A stretch of 64,000 bases of DNA from Acholeplasmataceae bacterium UBA6150 (GCA_002423145.1 DIUU01000003.1:124001-188000); one strand, 5' to 3'. Positions 26,636 through 36,484 are shown, counted from the first letter of the stretch. The notes: a model not told the origin generated them from the letters alone. Translations and numbers: made by a program.

Positions 26636-26664
26636 AACTCAGGTTGCCCTGAGTTTTTTCTTTT
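26634..26664. terminator. terminator between cysteine desulfurase and threonine aldolase genes
   Basis: The stem AAAACTCAGG / CCTGAGTTTT (26634-26643 with 26648-26657) with loop TTGC is followed by more T. It serves the rightward desulfurase gene and possibly the leftward aldolase gene. Confidence 0.85.
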
Positions 26665-27678
26665 CTATAAGATTTTTTTTAGATCATTTAATAAGTGTTC
26701 AATCATGGCAGGTTGTGTAAACCAGGATGTGACTAAACGGATGGTTTGTGTTTCACCCAAATTATGCCATATTTCAAAGGTATAGTTTTTGAGGAGCGAT
26801 TCAACGGTGGTTGTATTCAATGTGATGAATATTTGGTTCGTACTGACTTCATATAGAGGTTTGATACCCAAATCTAATAAACCTTTGGACAATTGTGCTG
26901 CCATGGTATTGGCGTGTTTTCCAAGACTGAGGAATAAGTCATCTTGAAATAACCCTTCAAATTGAATCGCAGCCAAAAACCCTTTCGCAAGCAAACCACC
27001 ACTTTGTTTGATCGAATGACGAACATATCTTTTTAAATCACCGTGTTTGATGACCAAAGCTTCACCGAGCATGGCCCCATTTTTAGTGCCTCCGATATAG
27101 AAAGCATCAGAGTATACACACATATCATGTAAACTCAATCCCGAAGCAGCCAACGCGACGCCTAAACGCGCGCCATCGATGAATAAAAACAAACCCTTGG
27201 ATTGACAATAATGGTATAAGTGTTGTAATTCTGTTTTGGAATAAAATGTTCCCGTCTCAGTGGCGTTAGAGATGTATACGAGTTTAGGTATGACGCGGTG
27301 TTCATCACCATAGGATTGTATGGTTTCTTCGATGCTTTGAACGGTGAGTTTACCATCCTGGTTGGGAATCAATATGATCTGATGACCAGTCGATTCAATC
27401 GCACCGGTTTCATGGACATAAATATGGCCTGTATCGGCAGATATGACAGCTTCATAGGGTCTGAGGACATGACTGATGAAGACTTTGTTGGTAATCGTAC
27501 CACCCGCTAAAAAGTGAATGTCGACGTCTTCTTGAATCCACTGCTTTAGTGTGGTCTTGACCGAATCACTCAACACATCTAGACCATAACCATTGAATTG
27601 GGTGTGACTGTATTTTTGTAGTAATGCGAGGATATTTGGATGTCCAATTTCACTATAATCATTTTTAAAACTAATCAT
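26665..27678 (-). CDS. threonine aldolase family (beta-eliminating lyase)
   Basis: 337 residues, PLP-dependent aspartate-aminotransferase fold. The N-terminus SFKNDYSEIGHPNIL, the LAGGTITN motif, HIYVHETGAIESTGH and the Lys in GGTKNGAMLGEAL match low-specificity L-threonine aldolases, which split threonine or allo-threonine to glycine and acetaldehyde. The start follows AAGGTGAAATC. No operon partner is visible on this strand. Confidence 0.87.
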   Translation of the reverse strand: MISFKNDYSEIGHPNILALLQKYSHTQFNGYGLDVLSDSVKTTLKQWIQEDVDIHFLAGGTITNKVFISHVLRPYEAVISADTGHIYVHETGAIESTGHQIILIPNQDGKLTVQSIEETIQSYGDEHRVIPKLVYISNATETGTFYSKTELQHLYHYCQSKGLFLFIDGARLGVALAASGLSLHDMCVYSDAFYIGGTKNGAMLGEALVIKHGDLKRYVRHSIKQSGGLLAKGFLAAIQFEGLFQDDLFLSLGKHANTMAAQLSKGLLDLGIKPLYEVSTNQIFITLNTTTVESLLKNYTFEIWHNLGETQTIRLVTSWFTQPAMIEHLLNDLKKIL

Positions 27679-27778
27679 GATTTCACCTTCTATATCAACA
27701 ATTATAACTTAGAATACCCGGATGTTGTTATAATAAAATCAGATGACATGGATGACCATTCAAAGTAAGGATAAAAAT

Positions 27779-28522
27779 ATGCGAAAACTCCCTTTTGAAA
27801 TTTTAAAATATGTTGAAAAAAAAGACTATACCATCGATCGCGTGGGAGAATCACCATCGAAAGTCTATATATATGAAACGATGGTGTTGAAAGTCAGCAC
27901 TAGAAACATCGACGCAGAAAGAGAATACCAGGCATTGATTTCACTTCAAGGGCATATCCCTGTACCCCGCGTCATCTGCTACATCGAAACTCGAAAGAAG
28001 AGTTATTTATTGATGGAACGGATAAGTGGAAAGCCACTGTTTCAGTGGCCAATGGAAATGGCGATTGAAGTGGCTTGTCAAGGATTGAAATGGTTGTGGC
28101 GTATCGAGATTGCACACCCCGTATTTAGTCATCAAGCACACGCCCTAGAAACGATTAAAAACAACATCCCATTTTATCAAGACCATTGGGATGATGATAC
28201 ATTGAAACAACGATTCAAAACGCCAAAGTCATTATACGATTATCTGGAAGCCAACTATCCGGATCAAGCACCCATCGTATTATCACATGGGGACTATTAT
28301 TTACCCAATATTTTGTTTGATGGTAAAAAAATCACAGGGATGATTGATTTTGGGTATATGGGTTATTTTCCCAAAGAGCGTGATGTTTCAGCATTAATCA
28401 AAAGTTTAGTCTATAATTATGGGTTTCAAAGTGATTATTTAGAAAAAATTGAAACCACATTAGGCATGCATTTTAAACCCGAATGGCTCGAGTATTTCAC
28501 TTTGTATGACGAGCTGATTTAA
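27779..28522 (+). CDS. aminoglycoside-phosphotransferase-family (APH) kinase
   Basis: 247 residues with the APH kinase fold: a Lys in MVLKVSTRN, catalytic loop LSHGDYYLPNILF (HGDxxxxN) and metal-binding IDFGYMG. The last third is typical of small Firmicutes homologues. Such kinases phosphorylate aminoglycosides, choline, homoserine or other small molecules; this one need not confer resistance. The start is ATG 27779 with AAGG 8 bases upstream; an in-frame ATG at 27743 has no site. TATAAT at 27729-27734 may be its promoter. Confidence 0.8.
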   Translation: MRKLPFEILKYVEKKDYTIDRVGESPSKVYIYETMVLKVSTRNIDAEREYQALISLQGHIPVPRVICYIETRKKSYLLMERISGKPLFQWPMEMAIEVACQGLKWLWRIEIAHPVFSHQAHALETIKNNIPFYQDHWDDDTLKQRFKTPKSLYDYLEANYPDQAPIVLSHGDYYLPNILFDGKKITGMIDFGYMGYFPKERDVSALIKSLVYNYGFQSDYLEKIETTLGMHFKPEWLEYFTLYDELI

Positions 28523-28646
28523 TGTTTATAAATGGACCATGTCACCTTATGGTGGATGATATTATTTGAAGTTCAAATGAATATACTGGTGTGTTTAAAT
28601 TATCTATGATATAATGAGAAAAATAGAAAAAAGGACACACACACCA

Positions 28647-29825
28647 ATGAAAACAAGACATACCTTAATGATCATATCGAGTATCACCATGATGTTACTT
28701 ATGGGCACCGTATATGCCTACAGTGTTTTTCGTTATCACATAGAGAATTTATACCAAACCAATACCCTAGAAAGCGGGTTGCCATACATGACATCCCTCT
28801 TTTTTTATGCGCTATCGATGATGATATCAGGTAGACATCTAAAACCCAATCGATTGCGTGGCTTTGTTTTTTATGGCACATTATTGATTGTTTTAGGGTG
28901 GTTTTTATCGGGTATTTCACAAAGTATATACATATTGATGTTATCCTATGGGTTACTCATTGGAACCGGTGTAGGGATGGTTTATGGGGTACCCATTTAT
29001 ATGGTTCAAAAGCTATACCCATCAAAAAGTGGACTGATGACAGGCATCATTCTACTGGGGTTTGGCATGTCACCCTTAATCACAGCACCCCTATCAAAAT
29101 ACCTCATTGAAATCACCAGCATCCGTCATACATTTTTCATCATAGGCGCACTATTCCTCATCATTCAATTGCCTCTATCCTTTTTATTTATCCTAAAAGA
29201 AAGGGATACATTTAAAAAGGAAATCGCAGATTTACGGGTTCATGAGAAGTTAAAACCATTTAAGCGGATTTATGCTTTGTTTGTAATCTCTACCACAGTA
29301 GGTTTAATGATGATTGGACTTACCTATCAAGTCGGGGTTAGGTACTATCAACTAGATGAAAGATCTGTCACGATGGCGTTATCCATATTCGCGATATTAA
29401 ATGGGGTAGCGAGACCCTTGTTTGGACGATGGATGGATCAAAAGGGATTTAAATTTTCTGCGACACTGAGTGTTTCACTCATCATCCTCGCGAGTGTGGT
29501 TGGATTCATCAATCGCGGAGAGAACTTTATTTTATTCAGTGTTTCCTTTGGATTATACTGGTTTAACCTTGGCGCGTGGTTGGCCATCGTACCCGCAACC
29601 ATAAAAGAGTTTTACGGAATAAAACAATACTCAAAAAAATACGGTATCATGTTTACGGGTTATGGCATCGGTGCGATTTTAGGTACCCTTGTATCGGGAT
29701 ATATTATGGATTTTTTTGGTAACACAACCTACATTTATGGATTGATATTTGGACTAATGATGATTTCCTTAATCATTCTCAGTCAAATGCCAAGAATAAA
29801 AAAACGCCCTCAATTGGGCGTTTAG
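28647..29825 (+). CDS. MFS transporter, OFA (oxalate/formate antiporter)-like
   Basis: About 392 residues with twelve transmembrane helices. GTVYAYSVFRYHIE in helix 1, the loop after helix 4 (YGVPIYMVQKLYPSKSGLMTG) and the YWFNLGAWLAIVPATIKEFYG stretch resemble the OFA subfamily. The substrate could be a small carboxylate or another anion. The ATG at 28614 lies inside a TATAAT box (28610-28615), so translation begins at 28647, after AAGGA. Its last codons lie in the terminator of the opposing gene. Confidence 0.78.
   Translation: MKTRHTLMIISSITMMLLMGTVYAYSVFRYHIENLYQTNTLESGLPYMTSLFFYALSMMISGRHLKPNRLRGFVFYGTLLIVLGWFLSGISQSIYILMLSYGLLIGTGVGMVYGVPIYMVQKLYPSKSGLMTGIILLGFGMSPLITAPLSKYLIEITSIRHTFFIIGALFLIIQLPLSFLFILKERDTFKKEIADLRVHEKLKPFKRIYALFVISTTVGLMMIGLTYQVGVRYYQLDERSVTMALSIFAILNGVARPLFGRWMDQKGFKFSATLSVSLIILASVVGFINRGENFILFSVSFGLYWFNLGAWLAIVPATIKEFYGIKQYSKKYGIMFTGYGIGAILGTLVSGYIMDFFGNTTYIYGLIFGLMMISLIILSQMPRIKKRPQLGV
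29794..29823 (-). terminator. terminator of the opposing small membrane-protein genes
   Basis: AAACGCCC (29802-29809) pairs with GGGCGTTT (29816-29823); on the minus strand it is followed by seven U. It overlaps the end of the MFS gene. Confidence 0.85.
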
Positions 29826-30253
29826 AATGCACTGATTATAATTCCAATCCATAACAGAAGTAATAGATAGATTGGAAATATAATTGAAAGCACCATACCG
29901 TCGGCTACGTGTGAGATGACCATCATGAGTGAAAATTGACCTTTAGGCTCATAATCAAACTCATATTTGTGTATGATAATATACTCATAGAGGATGGCTA
30001 GAAGGAGTAGTGGCAAATAAATCACTTTAAACATTTCTCTAGAATCCATCGTGTTTCCGAAAATAAACAATGTTATGATCACCAATATCATTAAGACACC
30101 ATACATGACTAAATAGTGGATGAGTGTCTTTTTTGTATAGTTGAATTCAAAGTACCTCAAAACCAATACCTTGACCCCAACCAATGCGAAAGGGATACAC
30201 AGTAAAAAGAAAATAGTGAAAATCGAGAATAAAAGATTATCGGTATTAAACAA
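29822..30253 (-). CDS. membrane protein of unknown function
   Basis: 143 residues if the TTG at 30251-30253 is used. GGGAGGGG lies six bases upstream of this TTG, and it overlaps the end of the upstream gene by eight bases. A longer form from ATG 30289 is possible but lacks a site. Four to five hydrophobic helices cover most of the protein; no family is recognised. It is co-transcribed with the 80-residue membrane protein, and both may form one complex. Confidence 0.6.
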   Translation of the reverse strand: MFNTDNLLFSIFTIFFLLCIPFALVGVKVLVLRYFEFNYTKKTLIHYLVMYGVLMILVIITLFIFGNTMDSREMFKVIYLPLLLLAILYEYIIIHKYEFDYEPKGQFSLMMVISHVADGMVLSIIFPIYLLLLLWIGIIISAF

Positions 30254-30488
30254 GCATAACCCCTCCCAACTGTGGTAATGAAACCCCAATGGCTATCAAA
30301 ATGAGTAGAACGGTTAAAAAAACTGCGATAATGACGATGGGTAACCATAAGTACGATCTCAATGAGGGGTTGGTATCACCGCTAAACAAAAGAATGATAT
30401 AAATGATGATATTGACAACAGGAATCACCATCAGTAAATGAAAAACAAACCAATCACCTAGGGTTAAGTGTCTATCTGAATTGAACAT
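30246..30488 (-). CDS. small two-helix membrane protein
   Basis: 80 residues. Two hydrophobic helices flank the segment SGDTNPSLRSY. The helix-PVVNIIIY-helix-(S/G)DTNP pattern recurs in many small Firmicutes and Bacteroidetes membrane proteins of unknown role. The start follows GGAGGATACGTT. Its stop codon overlaps the start of the next gene. Confidence 0.65.
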   Translation of the reverse strand: MFNSDRHLTLGDWFVFHLLMVIPVVNIIIYIILLFSGDTNPSLRSYLWLPIVIIAVFLTVLLILIAIGVSLPQLGGVMLV

Positions 30489-30604
30489 AACGTATCCTCC
30501 AATGAAATCATTATATCATGCTAATAGTATGAAATATAGCATTAATTCAAATAAATAAATGTCATTTTTAGTCGATTTAAAATGGATTTTTGAGGGATCA
30601 AATG

Positions 30605-30634
30605 ATAAAAAAAGTCATTCGAAAATGACATTTT
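30605..30634 (-). terminator. terminator of rsmH
   Basis: GTCATT (30614-30619) and AATGAC (30624-30629) form a stem; read on the minus strand the loop is TTCG and a run of U follows. Confidence 0.85.
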
Positions 30635-31668
30635 TATTTTCTAATGGCACAACGCAGTTTCGCTGAACGAGCGCGGGGGTTATCATGAACTTCTTGTAAA
30701 GAAGGTAAATCAGGTCCAGTAACAAACGTGTATACACCTTGTCTTTGGTAGTATTGAAAGGCTTTTTTAACCAAACGATCTTCACCGGAATGGAATGTCA
30801 AAATAGCGACTCGTCCGCCTGGTTTGAGGATATTTGGTAATTTTTCCATCAATTCATACAATGCTTCATATTCCTGGTTAACATCGATTCTTAAAGCTTG
30901 AAAAGTACGCTGTGCGGCCTTTTTTATGGATTCTTCTTGGATTGATCGTGGTAACCGACTCAATGCTTTTTGAATGACTCGATATAAATCCTTGGTGGTT
31001 TCAATCAAATGACCACTTTGGGTAGATTTAGTGATTTCAGCAGCAATCTCTTTGGCATAAGTCTCATCGGCATTTTCTGTGAGCATACCCTCAAGTTCGT
31101 CCTCAGTCAACTCTAACAATCGGATGTTGGCAGGAATGCCCATATGTGGATTCATTCTAAGGTCTAATGGACCATCAAACTTATAGGTAAAACCTCTAGA
31201 AGGATCATCGATTTGCATCGAAGAAACACCCAAATCTGCCATGACAAAATCAAACCCTTCGACAGGAATTTGATCGAGGTCTTTAAAGTTAATATTGTGA
31301 AGGGAAAAATCTGTATGCGTATAGCCAGCATCCTTCAATCGTTGTTCGGTTTTAGGTAGTTCAATCGGATCTAAATCGGTCGCGTGAAGGTGTCCAGAAT
31401 GGTTTAATTTTTCCAGCAACTTACGGCTGTGTCCACCAAAGCCTAAGGTACAATCCAAACCGATTTCACCTTGCTTAATGTCTAAAAAAGTAAGGATTTC
31501 ATCGACCATGATTGACCGGTGCATACCTGCAGGGGTATTGCCTTTTTCCATGACATGAGCAATCACTTCTTGAAATCTTTCGGGTTGTTGTTCTTTATAT
31601 TTTTCTTCAAAGGTTTTTGGGTATTTACCCGAGTATCTTTTACGTCTTTTTGGTTTATTTTCTTCCAT
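30634..31668 (-). CDS. rsmH: 16S rRNA (cytosine(1402)-N4)-methyltransferase RsmH
   Basis: 344 residues. RsmH methylates N4 of C1402 in the 16S rRNA decoding centre using SAM. Motifs: HRSIMVDEIL, the SAM loop DCTLGFGGHSRKLLEKL, ADLGVSSMQIDDPSRGF and ILTFHSGEDRLVKKAF. A basic, Lys/Arg-rich extension (1-35) precedes the family core (HRSIMVDE near 50); similar long forms exist in some Firmicutes. The start follows AAGGAATGATACC. It stands without mraZ, ftsL or murein genes, as expected for a wall-less bacterium. Confidence 0.93.
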   Translation of the reverse strand: MEENKPKRRKRYSGKYPKTFEEKYKEQQPERFQEVIAHVMEKGNTPAGMHRSIMVDEILTFLDIKQGEIGLDCTLGFGGHSRKLLEKLNHSGHLHATDLDPIELPKTEQRLKDAGYTHTDFSLHNINFKDLDQIPVEGFDFVMADLGVSSMQIDDPSRGFTYKFDGPLDLRMNPHMGIPANIRLLELTEDELEGMLTENADETYAKEIAAEITKSTQSGHLIETTKDLYRVIQKALSRLPRSIQEESIKKAAQRTFQALRIDVNQEYEALYELMEKLPNILKPGGRVAILTFHSGEDRLVKKAFQYYQRQGVYTFVTGPDLPSLQEVHDNPRARSAKLRCAIRK

Positions 31669-32255
31669 GGTATCATTCCTTACCTTGGTATATTACCAAA
31701 AAATCTGAAATATAACAATTCAATTTGTAATCGTACATGCTAACCATGTGTTTATCTGAAATGCCTGTACATATCGACAATTCACTATCGGGTTTAAATT
31801 AGTGTAGTCATAAATAACATCCACTTAAGAAAGCACAAGTTAATCAAAATGTTTTTTAAGTTAAAGTCTACTAATGGATAAAATAATATAATAAATATCT
31901 ATGTTAGTTAATACTAAGGGTTAAATTCAAAAACAAATCCAATTTATAATAATTTCTCTATTTTTCAGTCCTTTAATTATCCTATAAGAAAAACACAAAT
32001 TTACCTTAATTATATTTCAAAAAATCCTAGTTTTTATCATTTAGGTATGATAATATTGAAATATGTAAAATCGAAAACATACCCAAATTTTATGGATCAA
32101 ACAAGTGTTTGAATAATATCAATCAAGAAATAAAATTAAATTCAATAGCAAGCAGTAATAATTCTTAAATATCAACTAAATATGACAATATCACCATGGT
32201 TATATATCCATAAGGTAGACAAGCTTAGTTGGTTCAAATTAGGGAGAAACTAACA
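31669..32255. other. AT-rich non-coding stretch at the start of the accessory region
   Basis: This stretch of nearly 590 bases between rsmH and the first accessory lipoprotein has no convincing reading frame, RNA or repeat. Composition turns visibly more AT-rich here than in the flanking core genes. It probably holds the rsmH promoter at its left end. Confidence 0.5.
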
Positions 32256-32663
32256 ATGAAAAAAGTATATTTTGTGTTAATGATTTTGACCTCAATTTTT
32301 ATGTCGAGTTGTTCCAAAAAAGCAAATTTTACCTTAGATAATTTAAAGAATGATGCAAATAGAATAGAATTGATAAACTATAATGATTCTACAAATGGTG
32401 ACATTGTTTCAGTGATTGAAGATGTGGATGTAACGTCTTTCATTGATGATTTCATGAAATTATATATTAAGATTACATTTGGAGCACCTGGAAATCTCGA
32501 TGGATATGGCATCAAAATAATCTATAAGAATAGTTATTACCACATAATCACTAAGTATCATATGGAATATCGTAATGGAGATAACAAACTTTTAAGAGAG
32601 GATAGAATATCTCTTGATGTCGCTGTGTTCGATAGCTTAATTATCAAATATTTATCAGAGTAG
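32256..32663 (+). CDS. small lipoprotein, unknown function
   Basis: 135 residues. The lipoprotein signal is KKVYFVLMILTSIFMSSC (lipid Cys near residue 19), followed by a small soluble domain with an IEDVDVTSFIDDFMKLYIKITFG centre. ATG 32256 is preceded by GGGAGAAACTAAC. No family is recognised. It is the first gene of the accessory region; composition is AT-rich like its neighbours. Confidence 0.65.
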   Translation: MKKVYFVLMILTSIFMSSCSKKANFTLDNLKNDANRIELINYNDSTNGDIVSVIEDVDVTSFIDDFMKLYIKITFGAPGNLDGYGIKIIYKNSYYHIITKYHMEYRNGDNKLLREDRISLDVAVFDSLIIKYLSE

Positions 32664-32697
32664 AGTAAATATCGTGACCCCAGGATTCTCACTCTTC

Positions 32698-32723
32698 GTG
32701 TCCACTTTATTGACATAAAAGCA
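32698..32723 (+). repeat. short direct repeat, copy A
   Basis: GTGTCCACTTTATTGACA followed by TAAAAGCA. A near copy lies at 37662-37686 in the same orientation, differing by one length change and one or two bases. Both follow a gene in the accessory region. Possibly the relic of an insertion-sequence end. Confidence 0.5.
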
Positions 32724-32833
32724 AAAAGATAAAATTATCTATTCATAAAATGCTGAAATGAAATATAATAAATATCTAGTATATGTATTTTTATATGATT
32801 TAGTTTTAAACATAAATGAAAGAAGGTTTTGTG

Positions 32834-33529
32834 ATGAAGAAAATGTTGATTTTAGTCTTAGTATTTTTATTGGTGGGTTGTACAAATAAACCCGAAGAAC
32901 CCGTAGAAACCATTCAAATTCATTTTACGAATGATTTATTGCCATTCTCTCCAAGATTCGTTGAAATTCCTCAAGGTGAAGCTGCACTTTCACATTGGTT
33001 TAAACCTGAAATCCCTGGTTATACGTTTGTCGCGTGGATAACGCTAGCAGGAGATGTTGTGGATCAAAACACAGTTTTTTCAATTAACACTTGGTTGTTA
33101 CCTATTTTTGTTGAAAATATGTATACAGTTATTTTTATCACCAATAGTGATTATTATATAGCACCAATGCAGTTAATTTACTCTTCTTTATATCTAGAAC
33201 AATTCATTCCAGTAAAAGAAGGATATGTATTTGAGGGTTGGTATTATGATGAGGCATTAACGAATAAAGTTGGGGATGCAATTAAGTTAGTCGAGCATAT
33301 CACTGTTTATGGTAATTGGGTTCCTAAAATCTATACATTAACCTATTACATATCACAAAAATCTCAGATAGTCGTTAACTTCCAAGCAGGTGATATCTTG
33401 ATTCCATATGAACCTATTTATCCAAGCACTTTCATTGGCTGGACAGAACTAGATTCAGAGGTATTGTTTGATTTTACTAGTATGCCAACTAGAGACGTTA
33501 TCTTATATATGAAGACATCATCAGAATAA
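32834..33529 (+). CDS. lipoprotein with InlB B-repeat (Listeria-Bacteroides repeat)-like domain
   Basis: 231 residues. Lipoprotein signal KKMLILVLVFLLVGC (Cys17). The rest has two or three units of the beta-grasp InlB B-repeat type, recognisable by EGYVFEGWYYDEALTNKV and ITVYGNWVPKIYTLTYY, with earlier diverged copies (PGYTFVAWITLAGDVVD). Such repeats are found on surface and adhesion proteins. ATG 32834 follows GAAGGTTTTGTG. A surface-attached ligand-binding or adhesive role is plausible; no partner is visible. Confidence 0.75.
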   Translation: MKKMLILVLVFLLVGCTNKPEEPVETIQIHFTNDLLPFSPRFVEIPQGEAALSHWFKPEIPGYTFVAWITLAGDVVDQNTVFSINTWLLPIFVENMYTVIFITNSDYYIAPMQLIYSSLYLEQFIPVKEGYVFEGWYYDEALTNKVGDAIKLVEHITVYGNWVPKIYTLTYYISQKSQIVVNFQAGDILIPYEPIYPSTFIGWTELDSEVLFDFTSMPTRDVILYMKTSSE

Positions 33530-33602
33530 AATGATTACATGGTCAGTGGAACAATAGATTGCAAATCTTTCATCATATGAATCTGGAAAGGGTGTTACAT
33601 TT

Positions 33603-34031
33603 ATGAGACTCACTAAGATGTCAATTTTAATTATCATTTCAGTTTTGTTTGTTACATTAACAGGTTGTGTTGATCGTATGAAGGTCATTAAAGAAAATGT
33701 TCAGTGGACATCCGATAGTGACATCCTCGAATTTAAAATCATTGGTGATGAGCAATATTTGGGCACCGGTACTTTTAAAAAAGGCGATGAATATATAACA
33801 GTTATTATATATTTCGCGATGCCAAGAATGGAGATTGAAGTTTACCCTGATTCACCATTCGAACACTGGCGAGAAAGAACCCATTATGGTACTGAACTCA
33901 TCGTCTTTGACTGCGAAATGTTGAATTTTGAGGGCGATAGATTGAGATTAACCACAATTGTAAATTACACAGGTATTGCTTCATATGACGATTTATCATT
34001 TGAATTGATCAGAACCGACATTGATGTATAA
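33603..34031 (+). CDS. small lipoprotein, unknown function
   Basis: 142 residues. The signal MSILIIISVLFVTLTGC ends in the lipid Cys (about residue 22), followed by a beta-rich soluble domain of about 120 residues with no recognised family. AAAGGGTG lies upstream of ATG 33603. The reading frame of the following decayed gene overlaps its end by a few bases. Confidence 0.65.
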   Translation: MRLTKMSILIIISVLFVTLTGCVDRMKVIKENVQWTSDSDILEFKIIGDEQYLGTGTFKKGDEYITVIIYFAMPRMEIEVYPDSPFEHWRERTHYGTELIVFDCEMLNFEGDRLRLTTIVNYTGIASYDDLSFELIRTDIDV

Positions 34032-34045
34032 CATTTCACAGGTGT

Positions 34046-34300
34046 ATATTTAAGAAGAATAATATTAATGATGACATTAATAATCCTAGTATTGTTTTTA
34101 AATGGCTAAAAACCAATCAAATTAGTACCAATCAATTTGACTTAAATGGATTTGGTGCAACAGTGGGTGGATCATTATCAAAGAGTTCATTGTTTGGTGG
34201 TTTTGATGTAGGTGTAAGTTAGGATTTATATTATTCAGAGACTAAATCTGTTGGATATGAATTTGGTAAAGATTTAAAATGGGATATTTGGAGGGTATAG
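34046..34300 (+). pseudogene. decayed gene fragment (C-terminal part) with internal stop
   Basis: A frame open from about 34025 reads KNNINDDINNPSIVFKWLKT, then GFGATVGGSLSKSSLFGGFDVGVS, hits TAG 34220-34222, and continues in the same frame as DLYYSETKSVGYEFGKDLK to WRV and TAG 34298-34300. No start codon or ribosome site lies upstream. The composition looks like coding remains and is followed at once by the next gene, as in toxin-immunity cassettes. Identity unknown. Confidence 0.5.
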
Positions 34301-34304
34301 AATT

Positions 34305-34649
34305 ATGAAAATTACAGAAAAATCAACAAAAAATGGCTATTTTCTGGATGATATCACTGGTATTTTTGGCATAAATTATAAAATTGAATTAAATGAGCAT
34401 TATGAGTATCAATCAAATTTACTCATCCATTTCAAGACAATAAATAATCGTGATTTAAAAATAATGTTTTATAATATTACAGATTTAAATTTAAAATATA
34501 TTGGCGGGCGTTTTAATTATTTATCTAGCGTTGGAATCACAAAGAATAATAGTTATGAAAAAGAGCATCAATTTCATATTGATGATTATGAAAATGGCAT
34601 GATTAGCTTTTATTGTGAATCTTTTGAAGAAGATTTAGAAGCAAATTAA
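34305..34649 (+). CDS. unknown small protein, possible immunity protein
   Basis: 114 residues with no signal peptide, membrane helix or recognised family; acidic, beta-rich (GYFLDDITGIFGINYKIELN), ending EEDLEAN. It has a strong GGAGG site inside the end of the decayed gene upstream. A small acidic protein directly following a decayed C-terminal fragment is the layout of a toxin-immunity pair; this function is inferred from position only. Confidence 0.55.
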   Translation: MKITEKSTKNGYFLDDITGIFGINYKIELNEHYEYQSNLLIHFKTINNRDLKIMFYNITDLNLKYIGGRFNYLSSVGITKNNSYEKEHQFHIDDYENGMISFYCESFEEDLEAN

Positions 34650-34865
34650 CTGCATATAAATTCTTTAATTCAATTTAAAAGGCATGATTCAGGAATTGAA
34701 TCAAAGTTAAACATCTAAGATTTTCTCTTACTCTTTGTTCATAGTAAGACTGAGTGTATTGCTCGATTATCATTGAGACAATTTGGACAGTGTATAGGAT
34801 TAATTGGGGAAAACGACGTAATTGATGCATTAAGTGGATTTAGGCAGTCATCGAAGGAGTCAGCA

Positions 34866-36017
34866 ATGTTATCGGATAATAGTGCAGTACTAGAAAACTT
34901 AAAAATACTTAATGAGGTTAGAAATCAGTACAATTACAATCTGGACTCAGTTTATGGTCGTTTATGTGATAGAACAACACGCATAGAGTATGGTAAAGGT
35001 AGTAATGTCTTACCTTATGGGTATTATACATTTGATTTTGAACAAAAACTTTTTATCGATGGTTATCGAAAAGGAAGATTATTTAATTATCCAATTTCTG
35101 GTTATAATTATAAGTACTTTTTCGATGGAGCAGAATTAATCATGATTGAAAGATATTTAAATAATATAAAACGGAAAGTGACAATAATTCATCATTTTGA
35201 CAACTCAAGAATTTTGGTTGACTATCATATTTTCGTAGCAAATTCTGATTCTATGCCAACTGGATTAAAAATATGTCAATATAATCAAAGTGGGCAACTG
35301 ATTAAATATTTGGATGGTGGAATATCTGGTGACCATATTCGCAACTATTCGGTTCAGTTATATGAATACTCTACAAGCGAATTTGTTTTTAGAAAACACT
35401 CATATTACAATTTTTTCACTAACGTAACAGCATCCCGTGATTTCACATTTCCTTTATCAAAACTAAATGAGAATGTCATACCTGAATCTTTCAAAAGGAT
35501 TAAAAATAGTATTATAAAAAATATGTTGCTCAATAATATCTTATCAATTCTACACGCTTGGCCACTAGATAATATATATGCGATTTCACTTATTATTCAT
35601 AATGAATCGACTATTGAAGTAGATTACGCGATCGATTCTGATAAAGTTGACGTGGATGAACAATATACTTGGGACTACAGTTATTGGGTTCAACATAGTG
35701 AGTCACTACTAAAAACAGAGGATGAACGTAATATTTTTGAGATTTGGAGAAATCAAGATGATGAAGTGCAAATTTCTGATAAAGATTTGATTGAAAGTAA
35801 AAGCTTCATTCTAATATTAGCTAGTATGGTTAAAGAATTGAGAAGAAACGAACTAATGAGAAAACCTCATCTTGAAAATATTCCAATCATAGTTACAAAC
35901 TTAGATATAAATGAGTCAATTTACAGACTAAATAAAAAATTGAACAATGGGAAATTACCCGATGGTTATGTTAACTGGTATAATATAACACGATCAATTG
36001 GCAAAATAAAACAATGA
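34866..36017 (+). CDS. unknown protein of about 384 residues
   Basis: The frame is open from about 34719 without a good start; ATG 34866 has AAGGAG six bases upstream and is the preferred start. If correct, the preceding codons are remains of something else. The protein is soluble, aromatic-rich (NVLPYGYYTFDFEQKL, YNYKYFFDGAELIM) and I recognise no family, active site, signal or membrane helix. It is AT-rich like its neighbours. It may be an effector, immunity or surface protein. Confidence 0.5.
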   Translation: MLSDNSAVLENLKILNEVRNQYNYNLDSVYGRLCDRTTRIEYGKGSNVLPYGYYTFDFEQKLFIDGYRKGRLFNYPISGYNYKYFFDGAELIMIERYLNNIKRKVTIIHHFDNSRILVDYHIFVANSDSMPTGLKICQYNQSGQLIKYLDGGISGDHIRNYSVQLYEYSTSEFVFRKHSYYNFFTNVTASRDFTFPLSKLNENVIPESFKRIKNSIIKNMLLNNILSILHAWPLDNIYAISLIIHNESTIEVDYAIDSDKVDVDEQYTWDYSYWVQHSESLLKTEDERNIFEIWRNQDDEVQISDKDLIESKSFILILASMVKELRRNELMRKPHLENIPIIVTNLDINESIYRLNKKLNNGKLPDGYVNWYNITRSIGKIKQ

Positions 36018-36337
36018 TAAATATGTAAGTTTTTTAATCTATCATGTCTTCCTATTACGGCCACTTTATGGAAGTGAAAGCAATCAATTGGGTAAAGGAT
36101 ATAAGGATAAAACTATCATTTCAGAAAGTTTAAAATTGACGATGATTATAGGAGTTTAAAATCAAAATTTTATATCGGCCTCTTAAAGGATATTATTTGT
36201 ATGAATTTGAACGTTTAGAACCATCTGTTTAAAAAACACTTAGTCCAAGTTTGTTATATGTTTTATTACGATTTGGACTATGATGTTATATCAAACATGT
36301 CAGATTTTGTGAATTATAGTTTCATTTTTATGGATAA
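36018..36337 (+). other. non-coding or decayed stretch
   Basis: No intact gene. A short frame at about 36056-36159 reads RPLYGSESNQLGKGYKDK and stops, and a later one reads RPLKGYYLYEFERLEPSV (about 36174-36231). Both look like coding remnants but are too short to identify. Confidence 0.35.
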
Positions 36338-36484
36338 TTAGGTAAGACATTATTATTGGTATGGTTGATTGTAAATGACGTATCTGGTGTAGATATTTCG
36401 GATGATCCATTAATTCCAGTAGTTGTTGCATTAATTATTTTCGATTTAGGTATCATTTTTGAAAGGAACGATGAAAACAAATGA
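36338..36484 (+). pseudogene. decayed gene fragment with hydrophobic C-terminal segment
   Basis: A 48-codon frame without start reads LGKTLLLVWLIVNDVSGV, then DISDDPLIPVVVALIIFDLG and FERNDENK, ending in TGA 36482-36484. The regular hydrophobic pattern and codon use suggest the end of a former larger protein. No family is recognised. Confidence 0.4.

Noticed and set aside
28614..28646. Longer N-terminus for the OFA-like transporter
   Set aside because: That ATG lies inside the likely -10 box TATAAT and adds charged residues before the first helix.
36059..36082. Third copy of the GTGTCCA repeat
   Set aside because: Only about 19 of 24 bases match and it lies in a coding-like remnant; similarity is probably chance.
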